Source of the DNA: Arctopsyche grandis
Taxonomy: Eukaryota; Arthropoda; Insecta; Trichoptera; Hydropsychidae
Assembly: GCF_051622035.1 (NCBI RefSeq)
Contig: NC_135365.1
Span: forward strand, 9,156,001 to 9,220,000
DNA: 64,000 nucleotides
Direction: 5' to 3'
The notes beneath the pieces were generated by a model. That model saw nothing but the letters and a program-made list of their open reading frames with translations. It searched no databases and was not told the origin of the DNA. A program made the translations under genes and the position numbers. This document shows positions 10,724-21,560 of the stretch, in pieces. Numbering within the stretch: the stretch's first letter is position 1; every line of letters starts with the position of its first letter.

Positions 10724-10860
10724 AATGTGTGTGTGTGTGAGTGTGCGTTTGCTGTTTAGGTGTGTGTATGTTTTTGTGGTTTGTGTGTGTGTGTTGGTGT
10801 GTGTGTGCGTGTTTGTGCACGTATAAACATGCATACATGTATGTGTGCATGTTTATACGT
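10724..10860. repeat. (GT)n microsatellite with 15-bp hairpin
   Basis: Interrupted GT/TGTG repeat over 10724-10818. It is followed by an inverted repeat, ACGTATAAACATGCA at 10819-10833 pairing with 10846-10860. The long ORFs on both strands here only reflect the repeat. Confidence 0.8.
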
Positions 10861-11267
10861 TGAAGTGTGCGTGCATTCGCAGCGCACATTTCAGATATTG
10901 TTTCCTAACGCATGCGCGCTTTATGTGTTCATGCGTTGTTGTTTATTTTGTACTTGGTTATGTACAGTGTGGTTTTTTTTTAATAGAACAGTGATTTGCG
11001 GTTGTTCTTGTGCGATATTCATGAACAACCGTCTCGTTCTCCGACGAAAGGGTCTCTTAGACTGTATTCGTTGGGGGGGGGGGTGGTGGCCTCATGTTGA
11101 GGGCTTTAAGGGTCAAATTCCTTGACCTTTAAAGCGGGCTTAGATATACATATTTAAATATGAAAAATTAAAATTATATACGAAATTGATTTCGTCCAAG
11201 GTAGGTACCATGGCAGATCCGCCAGTGGCCAAGACAATGGTAAATTAATGAATCTTTACAAAATAGC

Positions 11268-11331
11268 GATTTCTTATGACCATTTCTGCAAGAAATATTT
11301 TTATTTCTTTCAGAAATGCTCATAAGAAATC
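11268..11331. repeat. 29-bp inverted repeat (2 mismatches), first of a twin
   Basis: Bases 11268-11296 (GATTTCTTATGACCATTTCT...) pair with 11303-11331 around a 6-nt spacer. The end is shared with the next hairpin. Confidence 0.85.
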
Positions 11332-11384
11332 AAATAAATGTAGGCATATCCTAGCTTTTGCTAGGATATGCCTACATTTATTTG
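11331..11384. repeat. 25-bp perfect inverted repeat, 4-nt spacer, second of a twin
   Basis: CAAATAAATGTAGGCATATC... (11331-11355) is the exact reverse complement of 11360-11384 around TTTT. The base at 11331 belongs to both hairpins. Confidence 0.92.
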
Positions 11385-12159
11385 CCGAATCTAATGTTTT
11401 TATCGATAAACAATGTTGTAACGGAATATGTATAACCCTTCGGAAGCGATAAAGCAGCATTAGTATAGAAGCCGTCTAACATTTAGGCCAACCGGCAAAT
11501 AAACATGTCTGTCTAGTCGATGTTTATCATTTTACAGGCCCGCACATACATTATATTAAAATATGTCGGATACATACATACAAACCCATCACGTGCTCAA
11601 ACACTGTCTATACACTCGTTCCGAACACATACGGGCTGACAAAATTGAATTATCTCCCCTCCGATGTGAAATTGGGAAAATTTCGCCATGGCCCCGACAC
11701 AACAATGCTAAATGGGGAAAACGCGACAAATTGATTGCCATGCTAAATTGTTTCGACGAAACGTGTACGTGTGTACGATTTTGATAAATTCCGCCCGTAT
11801 TGGTTTTTCCAATTATTATTCGCCGACCGAGGAAAACGACGCGATTGTTCTCAGATATCGGCGAATGGCATTTCGAACAAAGACGTGTTAAAACGACCCA
11901 ACCGTGTGTGTTGAAAATCCCGCGAATACAACAACCCATATGTATGTATGCATTCGGAATGGTATCCGGAACGCAAAAAGCATTGTGAATTTATTTGTTT
12001 TTGTTGTACGTGGAACAGAGCTCGCTAGAAACTAGCCAAGACTCTCAATTCAATATGCAAACTTTTACACCATGTGTATTATACTTGAGATAAATAAAAA
12101 TCGGAGGTTAAAAGTCGGCGTCTATGCGGCCTCATGAGGTTCTTTTTGTGAAAATTTAA
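11385..12159. other. unassigned, CpG-retaining island at 11560-11990
   Basis: Bases 11560-11990 are GC- and CpG-richer than the surroundings, and long frames are open on both strands at once. That is what unconstrained CpG-rich non-coding DNA shows. I recognise no protein motif in any frame. It may be a conserved non-coding element or a non-coding exon. Confidence 0.4.
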
Positions 12160-12470
12160 TCTTATATATAAAACCGAAATAGCGTCTGTGTTTCGTTTCT
12201 GATTGGCTGCCGTCAAAGTCGTTTCTGATTGGCTGTCGTCAAAATCATTTCTAATTGGCTAGATTGGTCAAAGACGTTTGTACATAATTTTTCGGCCGTT
12301 AAATAATATATATTTTTTTTTATTCAAATAAATTGAAGATTTTTTTCATGGTTTGACGGTATTTTCACTACTAGACTGCATTTACATTTCAAGTTACTTT
12401 TATTATATCCATGCTAAAACGGAAGAGATCGTCAAAAATGGTACCGAGCTAAGCCGGGTAGCACCACTAG
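12160..12470 (+). mobile_element. non-autonomous Helitron-like element, family A, copy 1
   Basis: Starts TCTTATATATAAAACCGAAA after A, ends GCACCACTAG before T, and carries AGCCGGGTAG just inside the 3' end. The 63149-63451 copy is similar over its whole length, including the repeated TTTCTGATTGGCTG block (two or three times inside). Non-coding. Confidence 0.8.
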
Positions 12471-12643
12471 TTATATATTAACGTTTATATGCGTACAGCA
12501 ACAGGATTCTGTCAATTGACAGATTTATAAAGTGCCCGAATGCATGCACCAGGCTACTAGTCCTTGATAAAATGCAGGGAGAATCCTTTCAAGCAGCCTC
12601 AATTCAAATGTAGGTTTCTTTTTTACTATATTAGAACCCTTAT

Positions 12644-12785
12644 TAACAAAGATCGGCGTTGGGATAATGCTTTTCGCATAAAATATGGTTCATTATGTCG
12701 ACCAAGCTTTTTTGCTCTCTTGATTTGTGAACTAATGGAGCAGTTTATTGTTATTTGAAAAGCACCAAGCCAACGCCAAGTGTAG
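12644..12785 (+). mobile_element. hAT-like MITE family 3, copy 1
   Basis: Shares AAAGATCGGCGTTGGGA, TTTTGCTCTCTTG and TATTGTTATTTGAAAAGCACC with copies at 52502, 52632, 57969 and 61160 (minus). The ends GGCGTTGG and CCAACGCC are inverted. I found no clear target duplication for this copy. Confidence 0.6.
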
Positions 12786-12904
12786 TTATTAGTTATTACA
12801 TTCACCTATAGGACTACTACATTAGAATATTCCCTTTGGACGGTTAACTCGGATAGTGGAGGATGTGGTGTATCATTAGTAGAGATAGGCTTCTCGTCAT
12901 GGCA

Positions 12905-13025
12905 ATTATAACCAGCATAGATCAATAGTTAGCTTGTAATGCTTTCAATTGTGTGGTTACGGGTTCTATCACTAGTGTGTACAATTACTACTGGGCAGGC
13001 GATTGGAAATATATAAACTTATGTC
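12905..13025 (+). repeat. possible tRNA-like SINE fragment
   Basis: AATAGTTAGCTTGTAATGCT followed by a weak B-box-like GGTTCTATCAC resembles the head at 21375-21560. It is decayed, so the call is weak. Confidence 0.3.
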
Positions 13026-13308
13026 TAATAGTTTGTGCATGAACAAACTAATTCATTTGTCAATAGTTTTGTGTATACTATAACCAGCAGCATGGATCAA
13101 TGGCTAGCATTATATATGTGACTCCAAGTCGATAGATTTCTGTCAGAATTTGTCAATTTATTTGAAATAATTGCTGAAACGCTTTTTTCATCAAATTAGC
13201 AAAAACCATTCTACCCATGTCACTACCATTTCAAATCTGATTTCAAAATATTATTAGTCTCTAAATTTATATATTTACAAGTTCAATACCGTATATATCA
13301 CTGAGGAG

Positions 13309-13620
13309 CAGGGCCGCCGAGAGAAATCCCCGGCCTGGGAAAAATATTTCCTGTGACAAAAAATAAAAAAAAGTTCTTTTAGATATATTTTAATATGCGA
13401 AAAATCTCATAAATATTAGTAAAATACCCATATATTGCTTACTAAAAATAAATAAACAATTAATTAATAATAAATAATTGGCTTACCTGTATACCATTTT
13501 TCATATATGAATAAGAAAGTATGATATAACAGGTATAATTTCCGATACGGGGCCCCTAGAGTAGTCAGGGCCCTGGAATTTTACCCCGACCCCACCCCCC
13601 ACCCCCTCGTGTCGTCCCTG
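13309..13620 (+). mobile_element. hAT-like non-autonomous element (312 bp)
   Basis: Begins CAGGGCCGCCGAGAGAAATC and ends GTGTCGTCCCTG, the CAGGG...CCCTG ends typical of many hAT elements. Flanks CTGAGGAG (13301-13308) and CTCAGAAG (13621-13628) agree at 6 of 8 positions. The interior is AT-rich, and an AGGGCCCTGG motif lies near the right end. No transposase. Confidence 0.7.
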
Positions 13621-13781
13621 CTCAGAAGCAACTCGTAATAACATCATTTTTTTTTTAAATTATTATAGTTTTGACGGTTCCAATAAAATCAGCATCCCTT
13701 CTCTCTTGCAAGTTCGGCTAGTCCGTATATGTCGATTTTTGCGAGCATAGATAAACATATATACTTCCGGTTTGTAATTAA

Positions 13782-13982
13782 TCTAATATATAATGTCGAA
13801 AGAGACTTTGTATGTAAGTAACATTGGTTTGGAACTTCGTAAATAAGTCAAAATTTCTACGACGACGAGTCGATTTATTTTTCGATTCAAATCTTATTTA
13901 ATAAAAAAACAAATGAATATTTACTATTATATTCACTATGTTTATATTACAAATACTGGGCGAAGCCGGGTAAAACAACTAG
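13782..13982 (+). mobile_element. non-autonomous Helitron-like element, family B
   Basis: Begins TCTAATATATAATGTCGAAA after A, ends GAAGCCGGGTAAAACAACTAG before T. It shares its 5' and 3' blocks with the minus-strand copy at 3291-3532. Non-coding. Confidence 0.78.
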
Positions 13983-13983
13983 T

Positions 13984-15630
13984 TTACAATATATCTATAT
14001 TATATCACGTGTTTGGATATATGTATGTATATGTACACAGCTAGCCATAATGTCAATTGTGGCTAGACCTGGCACTAAGGCTTGTATAAAAAATAAATAA
14101 TAATAAAATTCCGATAAGCTTGACAACCCCGTCAGAAATACCCGTTAACGACAACCCCTTCGGGGTGTGCGATAACGCCAACCTCTATTAATTAATTGAA
14201 GCTGAAAAAAAATAAAAAAAATGAAATGAAAAAAAACAGGCATAGACCAAGTTTTAAATTTGATTAAGCGTCCAGATAGGCGGCGGCGTCAAACTGAAAA
14301 TATGAATTGTGCTCGAGGAGGTCCTCAAACCCGACCAAAATGGCGGGGGTAATTAATTTTTTAGCCACGCAATCCCCGGGGAAAGAGCGAAAGCTTCCCC
14401 GCCGCGATCCTGAAATATGTCGACTCATCTCGTGGCGGTTTCGTCTACGCAGTGGGGGACCCGAACCCATTGTCTCTCTCTCTCTTTGTCTTCGAACTTA
14501 CAAAACAACATCAAATACATACAATAAAATAAAATACGAACCGTTTATCGCACTGCACTGCTTCAATTAAAAGCATTGTCTCGGCTGCGTGGAAACCGGT
14601 TAACCGGATAGACCCAACTTCGAACTGAATGCATGACAGGTGGTGTCCGGCAAAATTTTATCGACATGTCACACTTGCCGCCGTTCCGCGTTTCCTGTTC
14701 TCTTTTTGAATTGATAATTCCATTTGTCATAATGAAGAACATGTTTAAGTATCAAGTGACGTCATACAGTGTGTATTACATGAATTGGACAAAAGATCTT
14801 ATCGACTCGTGCATAACTTACAGATAGTCATCGCAGTGAAAACTCATTCTCATTGACACACGTACCTACATATACAATGCCTAATTGTCAACAGAGCAAA
14901 TATATACACATTTGTAAGATAGAAGTACTATTTACTATCATGAACTGATCTTCGGTAGTATGTAAGGCAATATACTAATCAGGTTCAAGTTGGATTTTAT
15001 CAATAATTACGATGCTTTTGAACCATTGTGTCATTCTAGGACTTCAAAGTGGTGTTTATATCCCATCAAAAGGCAATGGTACTATTTTAAAATGAAAAAA
15101 AGTTTTATACCAAAACCATACTTTATAAAAAAGTATGGTTTTGGGTGTTTGATGAGGGACTGATCTGAAGCCATGACACATTCTGTCAATGCTCCCAAGG
15201 GAAAGTGACGAGCGAGCTCTCAGGTTAATGGATTATAATTGGAACCTTTTGTTCGCATCTCGTTGATATATGTCATTTGAACGTTTTAAGAATTGAAAAT
15301 ATATTTTTAGTATGTTCTGCCATTGTGAAGAGTAACACTAAAATAATAAGTAAATCCTTTGTAGAAAATCTTAGTAATACATATTATATGTCTTAAAACT
15401 AAAAATTAGATAATAGCTCTCATTTTATCCTAGTTTTTAACCTTATGTTGAAGCTTAATACAAATTAGCTAAGTATACTATACTTGGCTAAGTATATGTA
15501 ATTTAATCATATTCTTATATAGCCACAATCTGATTTAAAACCAATTGTTTTTTTCCATACATTTATAATTGGATTAATGGAATTAAGTTGGCGATAAAAT
15601 TTCCTATAAAGTTTGTACTAATGCTTATTA
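13984..15630. other. no gene supported; GC-richer patch at 14260-14470
   Basis: A 68-codon minus-strand frame at 14264-14470 ends ...LEHNSYFQFDAAAYLDA and lies in a GC-rich patch. I recognise no family and see no paired splice site, so I do not call it a gene. A perfect 15-bp hairpin is at 15110-15144. Confidence 0.35.
15110..15144. repeat. 15-bp perfect inverted repeat, 5-nt spacer
   Basis: CCAAAACCATACTTT (15110-15124) pairs exactly with 15130-15144. Confidence 0.9.
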
Positions 15631-15633
15631 TTT

Positions 15634-16314
15634 CATCATCATCATCATTTATGTACATCCATTGACAATTCCACTGCTGGCTGAAATCCTCTCCAACATG
15701 CTTCCATTCGTCTTTGTTTTGGACAAATCTCATCCATCTCATCCCTCACTCTTTTCTTATTTCATCCATTAATTTCCCCTGTAACCTTCCTTGGACGCTT
15801 TTGCGTTCTCTTGAGGAACATTCAAGCACTTGTTTCGTCTAGTTACGTGACCCGTCTATTTGTCTCTGTTTTGGGCAACTCTCATCCATCTCATCCCTCA
15901 CACTTCTTATTTCTTCCATTCATCTCCCTTGTGACCTTCCTTGGACTCTTTTAAATTCTCTTGAAGACTATTCGAGCACTTATTTTGTACATCTTTTATC
16001 AGTTCTTCTAGCTACGTGACCCATCCATTGCCATTTGAATCTCTTCACCTTCTCCAATATATCAACTACTCTTGTCACACTTCTCACCTTCCTATTTCTC
16101 GTCGTAATTGGAAGCATACTATGTTCTATAATTTGTATTCGGGTGCATTGGACTTTATGCAGCATACTGGCGTTCAATGTCCAAGTTTCGCACCAATATG
16201 CCATCACTGGCAAAAAACATTGATCTGCCTTGTGGCCTTCCTTGCACCCTTTCGCATTCTTTCGTGTACAATCCGAGCACGTCTTTCATCCATTCTTCTA
16301 GCTATCCATTGCCT
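15634..16314 (-). pseudogene. stacked dead RTE retrotransposon 3' ends
   Basis: On the minus strand this is homologous to the C-terminal part of the RTE ORF at 29773-32730 and ends in the same TGATGATGATG tail (15634-15648). Three partial copies follow one another: 15634-15850, about 15855-16214 and about 16232-16314. Each repeats the segment that encodes ...RMDERWTKEVLEWYPRE... in the intact element. The middle copy still reads CETWTLNASMLHKVQC and VARRTDKR. Stops and frameshifts make it non-functional. Confidence 0.85.
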
Positions 16315-16379
16315 TAAGCATTAAGCATTCATTGGGTGTAAGCCTAACTAACATACGTTTGATCGAAGGACATACGCAA

Positions 16380-16720
16380 TGTAATCAAAACTCCGCCTGA
16401 TTACACACGAGCGTGCCCATTTCGCGAATTAAGCAAATTTTTATCTCATTTGGCGAATCGATGACGCGCCAAAGTAGGCGCAGAACAAAGTGCGGCTCGT
16501 TAATCACGCACATTAATTACAAAACAATCGAATTAAAAAGAAGGTCGAATAGTCGTACAGTGTCGACGGTTACCGTTAGATCGCCAAAAGATAAGCAACG
16601 TCCAACGTGGTCATCGCTCGCATTGATAACCGCAATCCATTCAATCGAATCGCTATCAATACCAACTCAGGGCTGTCACCAATTGTAACAATGTATTATC
16701 TGAATGATTTCGGTATTATT
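16380..16720. other. CpG-retaining unique segment, possible regulatory element
   Basis: It holds many CpGs and homeodomain-like TTAATTA/TAATTAC cores (CGTTAATCACGCACATTAATT, given in part), plus GATCGCC, GTCGACGG and ATCGAATCG. No exon is supported. The base composition differs from the adjoining repeats. Confidence 0.3.
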
Positions 16721-17059
16721 GACCCACTTTCGATGTCGATTAAAAGGCGCATTTACATATGTACGTACATACATACGCATTTGAATAATAGCTTTTCAGC
16801 ATGAGCTCGATCAGATGCAACGAAGCTGGAAGCATTTGGTAGATTATAACTAGTATATTTGTTTCCAAGGTTTCCAGTTGGGTAAACTCATATGATTAAC
16901 AATGATTTTTAAGAATATTTTTTAGGAGATAAGAGATGGGAGGAGAACTTTCATGGTGTTTTACCAAAACTCTATGAAGCTCTGTTTAAATTACTACTTA
17001 AAACGCCTGCAAAATATATACTTTGCAACGATGCAAAATTTTCTAGAAATAACTTATAT

Positions 17060-18340
17060 TTGTCCGCAATGCACAACCATAGTTTGTAACTTGGAGCATC
17101 AAATCTGATGTACTATCTCAAAATACCCTCAACTCGAACCCTAGATCGGTTTCGAAAGGGCTCGGGGCTCTGAATTAAATGGCTTTCATATGAAAACGAC
17201 ATGTTTTTGTCATTTATTTACCACGGTTTGCAACTTGGGAGCATCAAATTTGGTTCACTAATTTTCAAGGTACTCCGAACTCAGACCCTAGACCGGTTTC
17301 GGAAAGGCTCAGAGCCCTAGATTGAAGAGCTGCCAAACAAAAACGACTGGAGTATGTTTGTCTATTATGCACAGCCACAGTTCGCAACTTGGAACACCAA
17401 ATTTGGTCTTCAATCTCAAATTCTCAAGGTACCCCCAACTCAAACCTTAGACTGGTTTCGGAAGAGATCAGCTCTGGATTACAGGATGTTTATACAAAAA
17501 CGATTGGCGTGGGTTTGTCAGTTATTTACTGTCACAGTTTGCAACTTGAACCACTAAATTTGGATACCGAACTTAGATCCTAGATCGGTTGGGAAAGGCA
17601 CGAAGCCTTAAATCCTAGGGCTCCCATACTTATATTAACGACTGACAAGTGTTTGCCCATTATGCACAACTACAGTTTAGAATTTGGGAGCATCAAATTT
17701 GGTTTACTAATTTTCAATGTACCCAAATCGAACCCAAGCCTGGTTTGGGAAGGGCTCGGAGCTATGGATTGAAGGGCTTTCATACAAAACAGCTGGCAAA
17801 TGTTTTTCCGTTATTTAATGTCACATTTTGCAACTTGGAACATCAAATTTGGTGTACATACTATCTCAAAATACTCCCCAACTCAGACCCTAGATCGGTT
17901 TCTAAAAAGCTCAGAGCCTTAGATCGAAAGGCTCCCATACATATATGTATATGTATTAAGCTGCTGGCGAGTGTTTTTCCACTATCACAACCACAGTTTA
18001 GAACTTGGGAGCATCAAATTTGGTTTATTAATTTTCAAGGTACCCCCAACTCGGATCTTAGACCAGTTTCGGGAAAGCTCGGAGCCCTAGATCGAAGAGC
18101 ACCCAAACAAAAACAGCTGGCGTATGTTTGGTCTTATATTTCAAGGTACCCCCAACTCGAACCCTAGATAGGTTTCGAAAGGGTTCGGACCTCTGAATTT
18201 AAGAGCTTTCGTCAGTTATTTAGTCACAGTTTGCAACTTGGAGCACTAAATTGGGTTTTACTATCTCGAGATACCACCAACTCGGACCCTAGACCAGTTT
18301 TGGAAAAGCTCCGAGTCCAAGATCGAAGAGCCCTCATACA
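17060..18340 (+). repeat. degenerate satellite, about 8-9 units of 135-170 bp
   Basis: The motif CAACTTGG(G)AGCATCAAAT recurs near 17085, 17229, 17383, 17540, 17678, 17829, 17999 and 18232. It is followed each time by a CAAGGTACCCCCAACTC-like block and TAGA(T/C)CGGTTTCGGAAA. One unit near 18145 lacks the first block, which explains the longer last spacing. A 172-codon frame (17649-18167) is open across several units but shows no domain and breaks elsewhere. Confidence 0.88.
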
Positions 18341-19164
18341 AAATATCATGGTATTATAAACTAGAACTTGACGGATTATTGAAAGAGGTTTGAATTCGGG
18401 ATCAAGGTTCCCTCTTTCAAACTTTGAACACCGGTTAATTCATCTAGTATGTTGTAAATTTGGCATTGGTATTGAAAAGATCTTCATAAAACAGCTAAAT
18501 ATAAGCAAAAAAACATTCTTCAGAATAAAAATTAATTTTAGATCACACTATTAGTACCACTTCATTGGAGAGCACACTTCTTGCTGTGGGTAGTACAACT
18601 CGTACGAATATAAATCGACGGTCTATTTATACACCGACTGGAACGTGAAATTCGGTGTAGCGTGTCCGTGGGGTTTTGTTGTGTCGTTTTGCATAGCATA
18701 TGTACATAAATTTAATGTAATAGTGTTTATATCAGACTAGTAGAGCGTTAGACGAAAGAGGTCGTCCTTTGAAAGTTTTATTTGAAAATTTGTCGAATTC
18801 AGTGTGCGGTCGAGCTCAGAGACATTCTGGTCCACGTGATGATGGCTTGATTAAATTCTGCCACAAGGATACTTGATAAACGACATTCTGCAAAACAATA
18901 AATTGTTTCCCTTTGAGCGCGTTTTACCTCGCCACGATTGCGCTTCGCATAATTCTTGCGAAAATAAAACCAACGGCGAAATTTCGCATTGCTTTGACGT
19001 ACACGCTTTTCATTTATATAATTATTCAGTTAATCAAAGTTGAACGGACAAAACCTTGGACAGGCACGATACCGAGTTATAGTCAACGTGTTTCTATAAA
19101 TTGGACAACGTGTGTTAAAGTGCAGACACAGAGTGGTACTCGGCACGTTTTACTTTATCTATGT
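18341..19164. other. no gene; imperfect hairpin near 18380 and CpG-rich patch 18890-19130
   Basis: TTGAAAGAGG and CCTCTTTCAA are inverted around 18380-18420. The patch at 18905-19000 is rich in CpG (GAGCGCGTTTTACCTCG, TGCGCTTCGCATAATTC) without coding signal beyond a short ORF. Confidence 0.35.
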
Positions 19165-19310
19165 ATGTACGTATAGTAACAATAGATGAAGTTTTGTGAT
19201 ATTTTGACTGATTCGAACTCAGAATCGATTACTGATCAAGTTTTCATGATCTAGAAAAAAATGTGTGTGTGTGTCTGTGTATTTTGACAAAACCAAACAC
19301 AGTTACTGGC
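19165..19310 (+). repeat. dispersed repeat (partners 33770-33910 and 10095-10170 minus)
   Basis: GTAACAATAGATGAAGTTTT, CGAACTCAGAATC and a GTGTGTGTCTGT block occur in the same order at 33780-33902. The element type is unknown. Confidence 0.65.
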
Positions 19311-19449
19311 CAAATACATACAGACCGTCGAAAAGCTCTGTTCTGAACTTCTGCATATGCAATTTCTCAGAACATTCAAAATCTAACCAATAATTTTATA
19401 CCTAATGCTACATAGTGGTACGCAGCATATTATTTTTTACAAGCTATTT

Positions 19450-19640
19450 TAAGATAGTTTTGCACATGTATAAAAAATGCTAGTACGCCTGGGATGTTTT
19501 CGGTGTTATTTTATCCTTGTATTGACAGGTTTGACAGTGATCAACGACGGTGGATACCATATTTGAAGAAATGTAAGAAATAATAAGATCGTATGAATTA
19601 ACAATGACATAAAGATATGCCCATCACAGCTGGAAATCAC
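19450..19640 (+). repeat. dispersed repeat, copy 2 (partner at 335-560)
   Basis: Shares TTTTGCACATGTA, GATGTTTTCGGTG, ATATTTGAA and AATAATAAGATCGT in order with 335-560. Confidence 0.55.
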
Positions 19641-19760
19641 GAGCACGTTCCATGACGCACTTTTCGGTGTATTAGTAACTATGTATTAGACCAACTATTC
19701 ACTATAAGAATCGAACTTTTGATCGTTTATCGTAATCAAAATTTAATATAACCTTTACTA

Positions 19761-19963
19761 CACGGTTCGGTGATTATTGGTCACAAAGCGCTCGCCCAAA
19801 AGTCACTAAAATCTCTATAACGAAACATCTGGCAGCTGAAAAGCCCATCATACTAACGATAACTATGATACTAACGAGAACTCGAGTGCCAAATTTATTC
19901 TGTATTCACGATTTTCATGGCAAAAATTGTCTTTTGGGCGATCGTGATGTAACTAATAATCCA
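19761..19963. mobile_element. MITE with partial copy at 45840-45922
   Basis: The left end CACGGTTCGGTGATTATTGG...GCTCGCCCAAAAG and the right end CTTTTGGGCGATCGTGATGT...AATAATCC form imperfect inverted repeats of about 30 bp. The left 80 bp are nearly identical to 45840-45922. The superfamily is not determined. Confidence 0.55.
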
Positions 19964-19977
19964 ATTACCTACTAATA

Positions 19978-20286
19978 CATCATCATCATCTACAGCCGCT
20001 CACCATATACTGTTGGATGAAGGCCTCTCCAACACACTTCCACTCGTCTCTGTTTTTCGCAACTCGCATCCGTCTCACCCTACACATTTTCCTAATTTCG
20101 TCTACCCATCTTCCTACCCTTTTGCATTCTCTCGGGTACCATTCTAGCACTTCTTTTGTCCACCTTTCGTCCATTCTTCTAGCCACGTGGCCCACCCATT
20201 ACCATTTCAATATCTTTACTCTATCCACTATGTCCACTACCTTCGTCATACTCTCACTTACGTGTTCCGGTTCCTGTCTTTCCTCT
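19978..20286 (-). pseudogene. truncated RTE retrotransposon 3' end
   Basis: The minus-strand frame still reads GHVARRMDERWTKEVLEWYP, as in the intact RTE, then loses a few residues, and it ends at the same TGATGATGATG tail. It corresponds to about the last 100 codons of the 985-codon ORF. It is 5'-truncated and dead. Confidence 0.88.
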
Positions 20287-21374
20287 TTATGCAGTAAAAT
20301 GTAAATATATGTACATACATATATGTAGTATATGGTTGACGTACTAAATTTCGATCGGTTCTCAATCTTTTTTATCGTGCGACACTTCAACGAATATTCA
20401 GTATTGAAATAAGAGACTTGCGATTCGTATCAAATATTCAACAGCTGGTACGCGAGTTCCAATCCCCGATGCTCAAACTGTGACGCCCCTTCCATATGGT
20501 CGATTTTTTCTGTTTTTATTTTTATTGTTATTATAACGATTCTATAGGGGCGATAAAGGGCACCGACGAAAAACAAAACCCAACACATATCAGACAGATC
20601 TTAATTATTAACGGAACCGGTAAAATCACGCGCAAGTACAAAATTACACAACCACACCCTATTATAAATATCACATAATTTTTATAAGCGGATTCTATTT
20701 TTGAGTTTTCTCGTTATGAAATTTAGCATAAACATGTTGCCCGATTACGTCCGTCGTGCATAGAAGGTTTATTCTAAATCTGGAAGAATTATGCCGTTGT
20801 TGTTGTTTTTACTTTATTTCTGTTGTTGTATAGCGGTTTTTTCCATGTTTTGAAAAAATAAATGTATATACTTAGCCGGCGCTCGAGATGCAATTATTGC
20901 ACGTAATTGCATTTTGCGCACCGCGGAAGAAAAACGTTGGCAAAAGTCTTTCTAATCAACATTCTTCTTCTTCCGTCTGGCGTTCACTTCAATTATTCAA
21001 ATTTGATAGAATCACGCGGTTTCACGAGTCACGCCATCATCTGAGATAATCGTTGTTGCCTGAAATTACGATGCTCCAAAAAATAATAACAAAAAGATGC
21101 GGCGGAGAACTAATGTTATTTTAAGTCGGCGCAACACGGAATGCCTCTCCCTGATTTTATTTCAATTTTTTTTTGTACATGTAACACCCAATTCATGAAA
21201 TTGCTCATTATATGAAAATATCAACAAAAAAAGTTTAGTTCATTAAACGTTTTTCATGAAATTGTGAAAATACATGCCGATTTCATGAAATGGGCAGAAT
21301 CTGTCTCGCTTATTTCATGAAATGAGCAAATCACATAATGAGTTTTATTGGAACCTAAACCATATGACTAAACA
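20287..21374. other. no gene; CpG-retaining stretch 20860-21150
   Basis: Bases 20870-21010 contain GCCGGCGCTCGAGATGC, TTGCACGTAATTGC and CGCACCGCGG, CpG-rich for this window. They could be regulatory. No exon pairs were found. Confidence 0.35.
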
Positions 21375-21560
21375 GCAAAAAAGCTGAGTGGTTAGCGAAT
21401 AATGCTTTCAACTGGGGGGGGGGAGGGGTCATAGGTTTAATCCCTAGCCCGGCGTTGCTAACCAGACCTTCGATATATGTGATTCACAGCTTGCCAATTT
21501 GTCTGATTTCATTGTTGAAACAGTTCCAAATAAATTGGCAACCTATCCTCCTATTTGTCA
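21375..21560 (+). repeat. possible tRNA-derived SINE
   Basis: A-box-like GAGTGGTTAGCGAATAATGC and B-box-like GGTTTAATCCC at tRNA-like spacing (interrupted by a G-run at 21415-21427), followed by an unrelated tail with TTGCCAATTTGTCTG. It is decayed, with possible relatives at 12905 and 54255. Confidence 0.4.

Noticed and set aside
10671..11125. Long ORFs on both strands around 10.7-11.1 kb
   Set aside because: Cys-Val and Thr-His runs are direct translations of the GT microsatellite, without any domain.
11589..11939. 116-codon minus-strand ORF overlapping two plus-strand ORFs
   Set aside because: Frames open on both strands at once in a CpG-rich patch, with no recognised motif and no splice partner.
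14264..14470. 68-codon minus-strand ORF in a GC-rich patch
   Set aside because: The C-terminal peptide looks protein-like, but there is no homologous motif, no acceptor and no second exon.
17649..18167. 172-codon ORF
   Set aside because: It spans several satellite units and has no motif. The same units are closed elsewhere in the array.
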